The notes beneath the pieces were generated by a model that was given only the letters and a program-made list of their open reading frames with translations, was not told where the DNA came from and ran no database searches. Of a stretch of DNA of 64,000 nucleotides, positions 53,315 to 63,900 are shown one piece after another; within the stretch, counting starts at the first letter, position 1, and each line of letters begins with the position of its first letter. A program made the translations under genes and the position numbers. The stretch covers positions 62,001-126,000 of the forward strand of contig CAVRQM010000004.1 of assembly GCA_963723455.1 (NCBI GenBank), read 5' to 3'. Source of the DNA: CAVRQM01 sp963723455. GTDB taxonomy: Bacteria; Pseudomonadota; Alphaproteobacteria; Acetobacterales; Acetobacteraceae.

Positions 53315-55052
53315 GCCGCGGCCTCGACGTCCTCCACGCGCAGATCGGGCATCGGCCGGCGGCGGGCGGGCACCAGCATGAAGGCGGGAACGTCGTTGCC
53401 GAATCCGACAACGCCGCTGCCGGTCGGCGACTCGGCCGCGCGGGGTCGCTCGCGCGACGGCGACGCCGTGACGACCTTGGCCGGGCTTGGCGCGGCTCGG
53501 CGCGTGGCGTGTCTCCGGATGGCGGGGCGCCGGCTCGGGCAGCCGGGCCTGGATTGGAGCGGCCTCCGGCGCTGACTCCGCGATCTCCGGGCGGCGCCCT
53601 TCCGCCCGGCGCGCCGGCTTGCGATCGCTTCTGCCGGCCGGCTTCTCGGCCGTCTTCTTCTCCGGCTTGCCGGCCGGCTTGGCACCCCGCCGCCGCCGCT
53701 TGCCGTCGCCGTCGGCCCATTCCACCGCATCGAGCCCGGGGATTTGCATGCGCGGGATCGGCGCGCTGATCAGCTTTTCGATCGCCTCGACCGCGAGCCG
53801 GTCGTCCGGCGTGGCCAGCAGAAACGCCCGACCCTCACGCCCGGCGCGGCCGGTGCGGCCGGTGCGATGCACGTAGTCCTCGGAATGGATCGGCACGTCG
53901 AAGTTGAACACGTGCGACAGGCCGCCGATGTCGATGCCGCGCGCGGCCACATCGCTGCAGCACAGCAATCGGATCTCGCCGGCCTTGAACTTCTCCAGCG
54001 TGGCGAAGCGCACCGGCTGGGCCATGTCGCCGTGCAGCGCGCCGACCGAGAAGCCGTGCCGGGACAGCGACTTGAACAGGATGTCCACGTCTTTCTTGCG
54101 GTTGCAGAAAATCAGCGCGTTCTGCACCTCCTCCGAGCGGATCAGCCGGCGCAGCGCCTCGCGCTTGTCGTGTTCGGCGACCAGCGTGATCGCCTGGGTG
54201 ATGGTGGTCACCACCGAGGCGGGCGGAGCGACCGTGATCTCCTTGGGGTTCTGCAGGAACGCGTCCGCAAGGCGGCGGATTTCCGGAGGCCATCGTCGCG
54301 CTGAAGAACAGGGTCTGCCGCGTTGCCGGCAACAGTGAGACGATGCGCTCGACATCGGGGATGAATCCCATGTCGAGCATCCGGTCGGCCTCGTCGATCA
54401 CCAGCACGCGGCAGTCGCTGAGCAGCACGCCGCCACGCTCGAACATGTCGATCAGGCGGCCGGGGGTGGCGATCAGCACATCGACGCCGCGCATCAGCAG
54501 CGTCGCGCTGGTCGGACATGCTTTCGCCGCCGATGATCAGCGCGTGCGTCAGCTTCAGGTGCCGGCCGTACTGACGAAGTTTTCCGCCACCTGCAGCGCA
54601 AGCTCGCGGGTCGGCTCCAGGATCAGGCTGCGCGGCATGCGGGCGCGGGCGCGGCTGCCGGACAGGATGTCGAGCAGCGGCAGCGTGAAGCCCGCGGTCT
54701 TGCCGGTGCCGGTCTGGGCGCAGCCGAGCACGTCGCGGCCCATCAGCACCGAGGGGATCGCCTGGCGCTGGATCGGCGTCGGCGTCAGGTAGCCCATCTC
54801 GGCCACCGCGCGCAGGATTTCAGGCGACAGGCCGAGTTCGGCAAAGGCTTCGGCCGAGACCGGCGCGGGCAGCGGCTCGGCCGGCGTGTCCGCCTCCGCA
54901 CCGGCAGCGTCGTGCTCGGAGTCGACAGCCGCCGCACCATGCGGATCGGCTTGGTCCGGCAGCGCAGCCGCAGCCGCAGGCCCGTTATCGGCAGTCGGCG
55001 CGAGGTCGTCGGGCGCGTGCGTTGTCTCGGGGGACGGGTTGGTATCGGTCAA
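53311..55052 (-). CDS. DEAD-box RNA helicase (four frameshifts)
   Basis: RhlE/DeaD-type helicase, about 579 residues. An acidic/Ala-rich N-terminal extension (about 70 residues) precedes Q motif GYLTPTPIQRQAIP, motif I CAQTGTGKTAGFTLPLL, Ia PTRELALQ, Ib IATPGRLIDMFERGG, II VIDEADRMLDMGF, III FFSAT, IV ALIFCNRKKDVD, V CSDVAARGIDIGG and VI HRTGRTGRAGREG. A basic tail rich in Lys/Arg follows. Frames change near 54570 (one base missing), 54530, 54285 and about 53480-53560 (extra bases). All helicase motifs are preserved, so errors are likely. Confidence 0.85.
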
Positions 55053-55295
55053 AATGTGCGTGCTTCCGTGGACGGCGTCTGTGTGGTTGCGCCGCAGACC
55101 AGACCATCACGGACCGGGCCAAGCACGTGCCAAGAGGCCCGGCGTCACGGTGCGCTCCTGCGCCCGCATATCAGGAATCAGCGGTGCCGAAGTCAAGCTT
55201 GTTGCGGCCCGGAGTGCCTATATTCACAGTCTGCGGAGCATCCGTGACGGTGGCCGGGCGTTGCCGGCACCGCGAACCAGGGAGACAGCTTCGAG

Positions 55296-55773
55296 ATGAA
55301 CAGGATCAGAAGCGCGATGGTCGCGGGCGGCGTTGGCATCCGCGGTATGCGTGGCCGCGGCCCCGAGCGTGGCGCGCGCCGACTGGCACGGCGATGGCTG
55401 GCGCGGCGGCGGCTGGCATGGCGGCGGCTGGCATGATGGCTGGCGGGGCGGCGGCTGGGGCTGGGGCGGCGGCCTGGGCGTCGGCCTGGGGTTGGGTCTC
55501 GGCCTGGGGCTGGCCGCGCCGTATGTCGCGCCGCCGGCATACTACGCGCCCCCGCCGGTCTATTACGCACCGCCACCAGCCTACTACGCGCCCGCCACCG
55601 GCATACTATGCGCCGCCGCCGGCCGGCTACGCGCCGTCCGACGCGACCCCGGCCGCCAGCCAGAGCTGCTACGCGGGCGCCTATGTCTGTCCGCTGGATC
55701 GGCCGCTTGCCGCCGGAACTCGACGTGTTACTGTCCGACCGGACACGGCCGCGCCTACGGGCATAGCGGCTGA
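55296..55773 (+). CDS. Exported Gly/Trp- and Tyr/Pro-rich protein (frameshifted)
   Basis: About 158 residues from ATG 55296 once frame breaks near 55329, 55591 and 55730 are joined. Signal peptide MNRIRSAMVAGALASAVCVA then AAPSVARA; next a GW-rich block (GWRGGGWHGGGWHDGWRGGG), a glycine/leucine stretch (GLGVGLGLGLGLGLAAPYV) that may span a membrane, YYAPPP repeats, and a C-terminal Cys-rich piece (SCYAGAYVCPLDRPL and CYCPTGHGRAYG). This composition resembles small exported proteins of alphaproteobacteria with no known function. Confidence 0.65.
55531..55622 (+). repeat. Imperfect tandem repeat encoding YYAPPP units
   Basis: About four to five copies of a roughly 21-nt unit encoding PAYYAPP or PVYYAPP. 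One copy carries an extra C (about 55591) that breaks the frame. Repeats of this kind are prone to both slippage and misassembly. Confidence 0.7.
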
Positions 55774-55779
55774 CGCGGA

Positions 55780-57672
55780 GTGACGAAGGCAGCGTCGGCC
55801 GGCGGGGCGGCGGCGGCCGACGCCGGGCCGGCCAGGATCGAGGATTATGCGCTGATCGGCGACTGCACGACCGCCGCGCTGGTCAGCCGCGCCGGCAGCA
55901 TCGACTGGCTTTGCTGGCCGCGGTTCGACAGCGCCGCCTGTTTCGCCGCCCTGCTCGGCACGCCCGACCACGGGCGCTGGCTGATCGGGCCGGCCGATGT
56001 CTCCGCCAGCACGCGCCGGAGCTACCGCGACGGGTCGATCACGGTCGAGACGGTGTTCGCGACGGACGGCGGCGAGGTCGCGCTGATCGACTTCATGCCG
56101 GTGGCGCAGAAGCACTCCTCCGTCGTGCGAATCGTCGAGGGTCGGCGCGGGCGGGTGGCAATGACCATGAGCCTGGCGCTGCGCTTCGACTACGGATCGG
56201 CGGTGCCGTGGGTACGTCAATTGGGGCAGCACGGCGAGGGGCTGGTCGCCATTGCCGGGCCGGACATGGTGGTGCTGCGGACCCCTGTCAGGACCGAGGG
56301 CCGCGGGCTGAGCACCGGAGCCGATTTCACGGTGGCCGAGGGCGACCGCCTGGTGTTCACGCTGACACATGCGCCAAGCCATCTGAAGCCGCCCCGGCCG
56401 TTCGACGGCGAGGCCGCGCTGCGCGAGACGGAGGCTTTCTGGAGCCGCTGGAGCAGCCGCGGCAATTATCGCGGCCGCTATGAGTCGGCGGTGAAGCGCA
56501 GCCTGCTGACCTTGAAGGCGCTGACCTATCACCCGACCGGCGGGATTGTTGCAGCCGCTACCACCAGCCTGCCGGAGCAGCTGGGCGGCGGGCGCAACTG
56601 GGACTACCGCTTCTGCTGGTTGCGCGACGCAACGCTGACGCTGTTGGCGTTCATGCAGAACGGCTATTACGACGAGGCGCAGGCATGGCGCGACTGGCTG
56701 CATCGCAGCGTTGCCGGCAGCCCGGACCAGACGCAGATCATGTACGGGATCGCCGGCGAACGGCGGCTGGACGAGTGGGAGGTGCCCTGGCTGCCCGGCT
56801 ATCAGGGCGCGGCCCCGGTACGCATCGGCAATGCGGCATCGGGCCAGCTGCAGCTGGACATCTTCGGCGAGGTGCTGAACGCGTTGCACCAGTCCCGCGT
56901 CGGCGGCCTGGCGATGCCGGAGACAAGCTGGGAGCTGGAGACCGCGTTGGTCGAGCATCTGGCGCCAGATCTGGGACCAACCCGACCAGGGCATGTGGGA
57001 AAGCCGCGGCGGCCCGCAGCAGTTCACGTTTTCCAAGGTGATGGCCTGGGTGGCGCTGGACCGGGCGGTGCAGAGTGCGGAGCAGGTTTGACTTTGCAGC
57101 GCCGCTGGATCGCTGGCGGGCGCTGCGCGACACCATCCACGCGACTGTCTGCGACAGCGGCTTCGATCAGCGAGATGAACAGCTTCGTCCAGGTGTTCGG
57201 CGGCAAGCAGCTCGACGCCAGCCTGCTGCTGATTCCGATGATGGGCTTTCTGCCGATCGACGATCCGCGCGTCACCGGCACCGTGGCCGCGATCGAGGCG
57301 CAGCTGATGCCGCACGGATTCGTGCTGCGCTATGACACCTCGGACAGCAAGGACGGCCTGGTCGGCGGCGAGGGCGCATTCCTGGCGTGCAGCTTCTGGC
57401 TCGCCTACGTGTATGCGCGGCAGGGGCGGACCGGGGAGTCGCGCCGGCTGTTCGAGCGGCTGCTGGGGTTGTGCAATGATGTCGGGTTGCTGTCCGAGGA
57501 ATACGATCCGGAGGCGGGGCGACAGACCGGCAACTTTCCGCAGGCGTTCAGCCACGTTTCGCTGATCGGCACGGCTTTGGCGCTGCGCGGCGACGAGCCG
57601 ACGGAGGCGCCGGCCCAGGCCCAGGCCACCCGGCAGAACCCGGCTACTCGGCGGGAGCCAGCCGGGCAGTAG
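55780..57672 (+). CDS. Glycoside hydrolase family 15 protein (three compensating frameshifts)
   Basis: GH15 glucoamylase/trehalase-like enzyme, about 629 residues from GTG 55780. N-terminal domain: RIEDYALIGDCTTAALVSRA and SIDWLCWPRFDSAACFAALL; catalytic (alpha/alpha)6 domain: GGGRNWDYRFCWLRDATLTL and, near the C-terminus, LLSEEYDPEAGRQTGNFPQA with a catalytic Glu. Between 56974 and 57169 the translation is out of frame; three single inserted bases (near 56974, 57087, 57169) sum to zero. The corrected segment reads QIWDQPDQGMWESRGGPQQF and FDFAAPLDRWRALRDTIHAT. It overlaps the convergent RND gene by 29 nt. Confidence 0.87.
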   Translation: MTKAASAGGAAAADAGPARIEDYALIGDCTTAALVSRAGSIDWLCWPRFDSAACFAALLGTPDHGRWLIGPADVSASTRRSYRDGSITVETVFATDGGEVALIDFMPVAQKHSSVVRIVEGRRGRVAMTMSLALRFDYGSAVPWVRQLGQHGEGLVAIAGPDMVVLRTPVRTEGRGLSTGADFTVAEGDRLVFTLTHAPSHLKPPRPFDGEAALRETEAFWSRWSSRGNYRGRYESAVKRSLLTLKALTYHPTGGIVAAATTSLPEQLGGGRNWDYRFCWLRDATLTLLAFMQNGYYDEAQAWRDWLHRSVAGSPDQTQIMYGIAGERRLDEWEVPWLPGYQGAAPVRIGNAASGQLQLDIFGEVLNALHQSRVGGLAMPETSWELETALVEHLAPDLGPTRPGHVGKPRRPAAVHVFQGDGLGGAGPGGAECGAGLTLQRRWIAGGRCATPSTRLSATAASISEMNSFVQVFGGKQLDASLLLIPMMGFLPIDDPRVTGTVAAIEAQLMPHGFVLRYDTSDSKDGLVGGEGAFLACSFWLAYVYARQGRTGESRRLFERLLGLCNDVGLLSEEYDPEAGRQTGNFPQAFSHVSLIGTALALRGDEPTEAPAQAQATRQNPATRREPAGQ

Positions 57673-60600
57673 TGTTTCGGCGGCGACCGGGCCGCTGCAG
57701 GGCGAGATAGACGACGGGCGTGGTGTATAGCGTCAGGATCTGCGAGACGATCAGCCCGCCGCAGATGGCGATGCCGAGCGGGCGGCGCAGCTCCGAGCCG
57801 ACGCCGGTGGCGATCGCCAGTGGCACTGCGCCGAGCAGCGCTGCCAGCGTTGTCATGATGATTGGGCGGAAGCGTTCCAGGCAGGCGGCATGGATGGCGG
57901 CGAGCGGCGAGCGGCCGTGCCGGCGCTCCTGCTCCAGCGCGAAGTCCACCAGCATGATGGCGTTCTTCTTGACGATGCCCATGAGCAATAGGATGCCGAT
58001 GACCGCGATGATCGACAGGTCGGTCCCGGTGGCGAGCAGTGCCAGCAGCGCGCCCAGTCCAGCCGAGGGTAGGGTCGAGATGATGGTCAGCGGCTGGGTC
58101 AGGCTTTCGTACAGCACCCCGAGCACGATGTAGATCGCGCCGAGTGCAGCCAGGATCAGCAGCGGCACGGATTTCAGGCTGTCGGTCAGAAAGCGGGCGT
58201 TGCCGGCGAAATCGGTCTGCACCGTAGGCGGCATGCGCAGGTCGAGCACCGCCTGCTGGATGGCGGCCGTGGCCTGTCCGAGCGAGGTCGCGCCGGCGGT
58301 GTTGAAGCTGATCGTGGCCGCCGGGAACTGGCCCTGATGCCGTACCGCAAGGGGCGCAGTGTTGCGCACCAGGCGCACCAGCGAGCCGAGCGGAACCTGA
58401 GCGCCGCCCAGCACGCCGACGCCGCCGGTCGCCTGCGTGGAGCCGGTCGGGCTGATGCCGCCGGTGGCGGGGGTGCCGTTGCTTGTGCCGACGTTGCCGG
58501 TAGCGCCGACATAGATGCGGTCCAGGAACGAAGGGTCGGTCTGCAGCGTGGGATCCGCCTCAAGCACCACCTGGTACTGGTTGCGCTGGGTGTAGATGAT
58601 CGAGATTTGGCGCTGCGCGAAGGCGTTGGCCAGCGCGTCGTCGATCGCGGCGACCGAGACGCCAAGCCGGGTCGCCGCCTGCCGGTCGATTATCAGCTGC
58701 ACTTGCGGCCCGGCGCGGTCCTGATCGCTGCTGACGTCGGCGATCTGCGGCACGCTGCGCAGCCGGTCCTCGACGCGCGCGGCCCAGGTGCGGAGTTCGG
58801 CCAGATCCTGATCGATCAGCACGAACTGGTTGGAGCCGCCGCCGCGACCGCCGCCGCGCAGATCCTGCGCCGAATACAGGAACGTCTGCACGCCGCCGAT
58901 GCGCGCGAGCTTCGGGCGCAGCCGGGCGATCACCGCCTCGGACGACAGCTTGCGCTCGGCGAGCGGCTTGAGACTGACGGTGAGGTTGCCGCGATTGAGC
59001 TGCGGGTTGAAGCCGCCGGTGCCGCCCACGGTCGAGCCGACCGTGGCAATGGCCGGATCCCGCAGCAGCACCGCGATCACCGCGCGCTGGCGCCGCTGCA
59101 TCGCCTCGAACGAGATGTCCGGGCTGGCCAGCGTTATGCCCTGGATCAGCCCGGTGTCCTCGGTCGGCATGAAGCCCTTGGGGACCTGCCCATAGAGCCA
59201 GACGGTCAGGACGACGGTGGCCACGGTGACGGCGAGCATGAGCCGGCGGCGGCGCAGCGCCCAGCCCAGGGTGACGGCGTAGCCGGCCTCGGTCCGGGCG
59301 AAGGCAGTCTCAAGCGCGCGATCCACGCGCGCCCAGAACCCGGTCGCGGGTGCGGCGCGCCCGGCGGTGAGGAAGCGGCCGCACAGCATCGGCGTCAGCG
59401 TCAGCGAGACTGCGGCCGAGATGACGATGGCCAGGGTCAGCGTCGTCGCGAACTCGTGGAACAGCCGGCCGAGTATGCCGCCCAGGAACAGGATCGGGAT
59501 GAATACCGCGACCAGCGAGATGCTGATCGAGATGACCGTGAAGCCGATCTGCCGTGCGCCATTCAGCGCCGCCTGCAGCGGCGGCTCGCCCCGTTCGATG
59601 TGGCGGACGATATTCTCGATCATCACGATCGCGTCGTCCACGACGAAACCCACGGAAATGGTGATCGCCATGAGAGAGAAATTGTCCAGCGAGAAGCCGT
59701 ACAGCCACATCGCCGCCAGCGTGCCGGCGATGGACAGCGGCACGGTGATGCCGGCGGCGATGGTCGGCACCACGCGGCGCATGAACAGCAGCACAACCAG
59801 CAGCACCAGTCCGATGGTGATGAGCAGGGTTACGGAAATATCGGCGATGCTGGCGCGAATGGTGGCGGTACGCTCGTCGATGATGGTGAGCTTGATGCCG
59901 CTCGGCAGGTAGCTCTCCAGCTGCGGCAGCACGGCGCGGATCGCGTCCACCGTCTTGATGACGTTGGCGTCGGCCAGCTTGGTGATGCTGAGCAGGATTG
60001 CCGGCTTGCCGCTGGACGAGGCGGCGAGACGAGCATTGGCGATGCCGTCGATCACGGTCGCGATGTCCGACAGGCGGGTGACGGCGCTGCCGGAGCTTTT
60101 CAGCACCAGCCCGCGATAGTCAGCGGCGCGGCTGATCTGCCCGTTCAGCCACAGGCTTTCGGCATGATCCGGGGCCTGCAGGCTGCCGACCGCGCCATCG
60201 ACATTGGCGGCGCGGACGGCGGCATAGACATCCTGGCCGGAGACATGCGCCGCCGCCGCGGCCGCCGGATCGACCTGCACGCGTACCGCGGGCTTCTCGG
60301 CGCCGTTGACCTGCACCTGGCTGACGCCGGAGACCTGGCTGAGACGCTGGCCGAGGACGGTGTCGGCGGCATCGTACACCTGTCCCATCGACAGCGTGTC
60401 CGATGTCAGCGCAATGGTCATGATCGGCGCCTGCGCCGGGTTGAACTTGCGGAAATACGGCCGCGTCGGCAGGTCCGAGGGCAGGTCGGCGGTCGCCGCA
60501 TTGATGGCGGCCTGCACGTCGTGCGCGGCGCCGTCGATGTCGCGGTTGATGTCGAACTGCACGACGATGGTGGCCGAGCCGGTCCCGCTGGTCGAGGTCA

Positions 60601-60838
60601 GCTCAGTGACGCCGGCGATTTCTCCAAGTCGGCGTTCCAGTGGAGCTGCGATCGAAGTGGCCATCGTTTCGGGATCCGCCCCCGGGCGGCTGGCGAACAC
60701 GACGATCGTGGGAATGTCCACGCTGGGCAGCGGGGCGACCGGCAGGAAGAAATACGCGACGACGCCGGCCAGCAGCAGGCCGAGCGAGAGCAGCATGGTC
60801 GCGATCGGGCGGGCGATGAACGGGGCGGAGACGTTCAT
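57644..60838 (-). CDS. RND efflux pump permease (MdtC-like)
   Basis: Inner-membrane proton/drug antiporter, 1,064 residues, intact. N-terminal helix SAPFIARPIATMLLSLGLLL, then LPSVDIPTIVVFASRPGADP. TM4 has VGFVVDDAIVMIENIVRHIE with the two Asp of the proton relay. A second repeat has VLYESLTQPLTIISTLPSAG and GIVKKNAIMLVDFALEQERR with the relay Lys. A Gly-rich insert (GNVGTSNGTPATGGISP and TGGVGVLGGA) is specific to this copy. With the upstream RND gene it resembles the MdtB-MdtC pair. No TolC-like outer-membrane gene is in view. Confidence 0.93.
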   Translation of the reverse strand: MNVSAPFIARPIATMLLSLGLLLAGVVAYFFLPVAPLPSVDIPTIVVFASRPGADPETMATSIAAPLERRLGEIAGVTELTSTSGTGSATIVVQFDINRDIDGAAHDVQAAINAATADLPSDLPTRPYFRKFNPAQAPIMTIALTSDTLSMGQVYDAADTVLGQRLSQVSGVSQVQVNGAEKPAVRVQVDPAAAAAAHVSGQDVYAAVRAANVDGAVGSLQAPDHAESLWLNGQISRAADYRGLVLKSSGSAVTRLSDIATVIDGIANARLAASSSGKPAILLSITKLADANVIKTVDAIRAVLPQLESYLPSGIKLTIIDERTATIRASIADISVTLLITIGLVLLVVLLFMRRVVPTIAAGITVPLSIAGTLAAMWLYGFSLDNFSLMAITISVGFVVDDAIVMIENIVRHIERGEPPLQAALNGARQIGFTVISISISLVAVFIPILFLGGILGRLFHEFATTLTLAIVISAAVSLTLTPMLCGRFLTAGRAAPATGFWARVDRALETAFARTEAGYAVTLGWALRRRRLMLAVTVATVVLTVWLYGQVPKGFMPTEDTGLIQGITLASPDISFEAMQRRQRAVIAVLLRDPAIATVGSTVGGTGGFNPQLNRGNLTVSLKPLAERKLSSEAVIARLRPKLARIGGVQTFLYSAQDLRGGGRGGGSNQFVLIDQDLAELRTWAARVEDRLRSVPQIADVSSDQDRAGPQVQLIIDRQAATRLGVSVAAIDDALANAFAQRQISIIYTQRNQYQVVLEADPTLQTDPSFLDRIYVGATGNVGTSNGTPATGGISPTGSTQATGGVGVLGGAQVPLGSLVRLVRNTAPLAVRHQGQFPAATISFNTAGATSLGQATAAIQQAVLDLRMPPTVQTDFAGNARFLTDSLKSVPLLILAALGAIYIVLGVLYESLTQPLTIISTLPSAGLGALLALLATGTDLSIIAVIGILLLMGIVKKNAIMLVDFALEQERRHGRSPLAAIHAACLERFRPIIMTTLAALLGAVPLAIATGVGSELRRPLGIAICGGLIVSQILTLYTTPVVYLALQRPGRRRNTTARLAPAE

Positions 60839-60866
60839 GCGGCGCCCCGCGAAGTGCTGGCGCGCT

Positions 60867-60898
60867 CCTCACCCCGGCCCTCTCCCGGCGGGAGAGGG
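60867..60898. repeat. Palindromic repeat, copy 2
   Basis: Same 32-nt element as at 20269-20300, with loop GGC instead of GGA: CCCTCTCCC-GGC-GGGAGAGGG. It lies in the 79-bp gap between two RND genes, 20 nt after the first gene's stop. It is in the same orientation relative to the gene it follows as copy 1. Confidence 0.75.
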
Positions 60899-60917
60899 AG
60901 CAGCGCAGTCGGGTGGG

Positions 60918-63900
60918 TCATTCCGCCGGCGCTGGCCGCGGCATCGGGGCGAAGCGCTCACGCAGCCGCTCGAACGCCAGGTAGATCGCGGGCGTCGTGT
61001 AGAGCGTCAGCAATTGGCTGAGCAGCAGCCCGCCGACGATGGTGACCCCGAGCGGAAAGCGCAGCTCCGACCCGGTGCCGTGTTCCAGCACCAGCGGCAG
61101 CGCGCCCAGCAGGGCGGCGGCGGTCGTCATCATGATGGGGCGGAAGCGCAGCAGCGAGGCTTCCTCGATCGCGGTCTCGGGCGAGAGGCCGCGCGTGCGC
61201 TCCGCCTCCAGCGCAAAGTCGATCATCATGATCGCGTTCTTCTTGACGATGCCCATCAGCAGCACGATCCCGACCAGCGCCACCAGCGACAGATCCGTGC
61301 CGCACAGCATCAGCGCCAGCAGCGCGCCGATGCCGGCCGATGGCAGGGTGGACAGGATGGTGACCGGATGGATCACGCTCTCGTACAGCACGCCCAGCAC
61401 GATGTAGATGACCACCATTGCGGCCAGGATCAGCCACGGCTCGGATGCCAGCGAGGTCTGGAACTCCGCGGCGTCGCCGGAGAACGTGCCGGTGATCGTG
61501 GGGGGCAGGCCGATCGCCTGCTCGGCCGACTTGACCGCCTGGACCGCGTCGCCCAGCGCCGCCCCTGGGGCAAGGTTGAAGCTGAGCGTGACCGCGGGGA
61601 ACTGCTCGTCATGGGTTATCACCAGCGGTGCGGTGGTGCGCTCCAGATGCGCAATCGCGGTCAGCGGCACCTGGGCCGCGACGCCGTTGGCGACGTTGCC
61701 CGGCACGCGCAGCGACAGCAGCGAGGCGGGGTTGGCCTGCCATGCCGGATTGCCCTCCAGGATGACGCGATACTGGTTGGCCTGGGCGAACAGGGTTGCC
61801 ACCTGGCGCTGGCCGTAGGTGTCGTACAGCACGTCCTGCACCGCCTGCATCGACACGCCGAGCCGCATCGCGGCGCCGCGATCGACGACGATGTTGGTCC
61901 GAAAGCCGTCATTCTGCTGATCAGTGGTCACGTCGCGCAGGTTCGGATCGGCTTGCAGGTCGGCCAGCAGCCGCGGCGCCCACAGGGCCAGCTCGGCCGC
62001 ATCGGTATCGACCAGAGTGTACTGGTATTGCGTGCGCGAGACGCGGGTGCCGATCTGGATGTCCTGCACCGGCTGCATGAACGCCGACAGGCCGGGGATG
62101 CCGACCAGCCTTGCCTGCAATCGGGCGGCGATCTCGGCCGCGCTGGCGTTGCGCTGCGCGCGCGGCTTCAGCGAGATGGTGAGCCGGCCGGTGTTGGCGG
62201 TGGGGTTGATGTCGCCGGCGCCGACGAAGCTCACCACATCGGCCACCGCCGGATCGGTGCGAATCGCCGCCTCGGCCTGCGCCTGCAGGCGGGACATGCG
62301 GGGGATGGAAATGCTCTGCTCGCCCTGGGTGACGGCGACGATCAGGCCGGTGTCCTGCTGCGGCAGAAAGCCTTTCGGCACCACGATGTATAGCAGGATC
62401 GTGCCGACCAGGGTGGCCACCGCGATCAGCAGCATCAGGGGCTGGCGGCGCAGCGACCAGCGCAGCGTGCGGCGGTAGCCGGCCAGGGTGCGCTCGAACC
62501 CTGCCTCAAAGGCGCGCGCCACGCGGCCCGGCCGCTCATCGGCGGCCGGGCGAAGCAGGCGCGCGGACATCATCGGCGTCAGCGTCAGCGACACCACGGC
62601 CGAGACGATCACCGCGACCGAGAGGGTGACGGAAAACTCGCTGAACAGCCGCCCGACAACGCCGCCCATGAACAGCAGCGGGATGAACACCGCGATCAGC
62701 GAGACAGTGAGCGAGACGATGGTGAAGCCGATCTGGGCTGCGCCCTTGTACGCCGCCTGCATCGGCCGCTCGCCAAGCTCGATGAAGCGGACGATGTTCT
62801 CGATCATCACGATCGCGTCGTCCACGACGAAGCCGGTGGCAACCGTCAGCGCCATCAGCGAGAGGTTGTCGAGCCCGTAGCCTAGCTCGCTCATGATGCC
62901 GAACGTGCCGACCAGGCTGAGCGGCAGCGCGATGGCCGGGATCAGGGTGGCGCGCCAGGTGCGCAGGAACAGATAGATCACGCCAATCACCAGCACGATC
63001 GACAGGATCAGCGTTGCCTGCACGTCGGCGACGCTCGCGCGGATCGTCTGGGTGCGATCGGCGACGACGGACAGCGTGATCGCGGCCGGAATGGCTCGCT
63101 GCAGGTCGGGCAGCGCGCGCTTGATGAGGTCGACGGTGGCGACGATGTTGGCGCCCGGCTGGCGCTGGATGTCGAGCACCACGGCGGGCTTGCCGCGATA
63201 GGTGGCGGCGACCCGGTCGTTCTCGACGCCGCTGACCACCGTGCCGATGTCGGACAGCTTCACCGCCGCGCCGTTGCGCCAGGCGATGACCAGCGACGGG
63301 TAGGCGTCGGCGCTGAGCAGCTGGTCGTTGGCGCCGATGGCCACCGCCTGACGCGGGCCGTCAAAGCCGCCTTTCGAGCCGTTGGCGTTGGCGGCCGACA
63401 GGGCGGTGCGCACGTCCTCCATCGACAGGCCGTAGGCGGCGAGACGGCCGGGATCGACGCGCACGCGCACCGCGGCGCGCATGTTGCCCTCTACGGTGAC
63501 CCGGCCGACGCCCACGATCTGCGCCAGCTTCGGTTGCAGCAGGGTAGCCGCGGCGTCGCTGATCTGGTCGATCGGGACGGCCCCGGATTGCAGCGCGATG
63601 GTCAGGATCGGCGCGTCCGCCGGGTTCACCTTCGAGTAGGTCGGCGGGTAGGGCAGCGTCTGCGGCAGCGTTCCGCCGGCGGCGTTGATCGCCGCCTGCA
63701 CGTCCTCGGACGCGCTGTCGATGTTGCGGCTGAGGTCGAATTGCAGGGTGATCTGGCTGGTGCCCTCCGAACTGGTCGAGATCATTGAGGACAGGCCGGG
63801 GATCTCGCCGAACTGGCGTTCCAGCGATGCGGTGATCAGGGTCGCCACGGTGTCCGGGCTGGCCCCGGGCAGCTGCGTGGTGACCTGGATGGTGGGGAAG

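Noticed and set aside
58337..61021. Long open frame (about 890 codons) antisense to the RND permease
   Set aside because: Its translation is rich in Arg, Gln, Asp and His without domain motifs, and the opposite strand encodes a complete RND protein. This is the usual shadow of GC-rich codon use.
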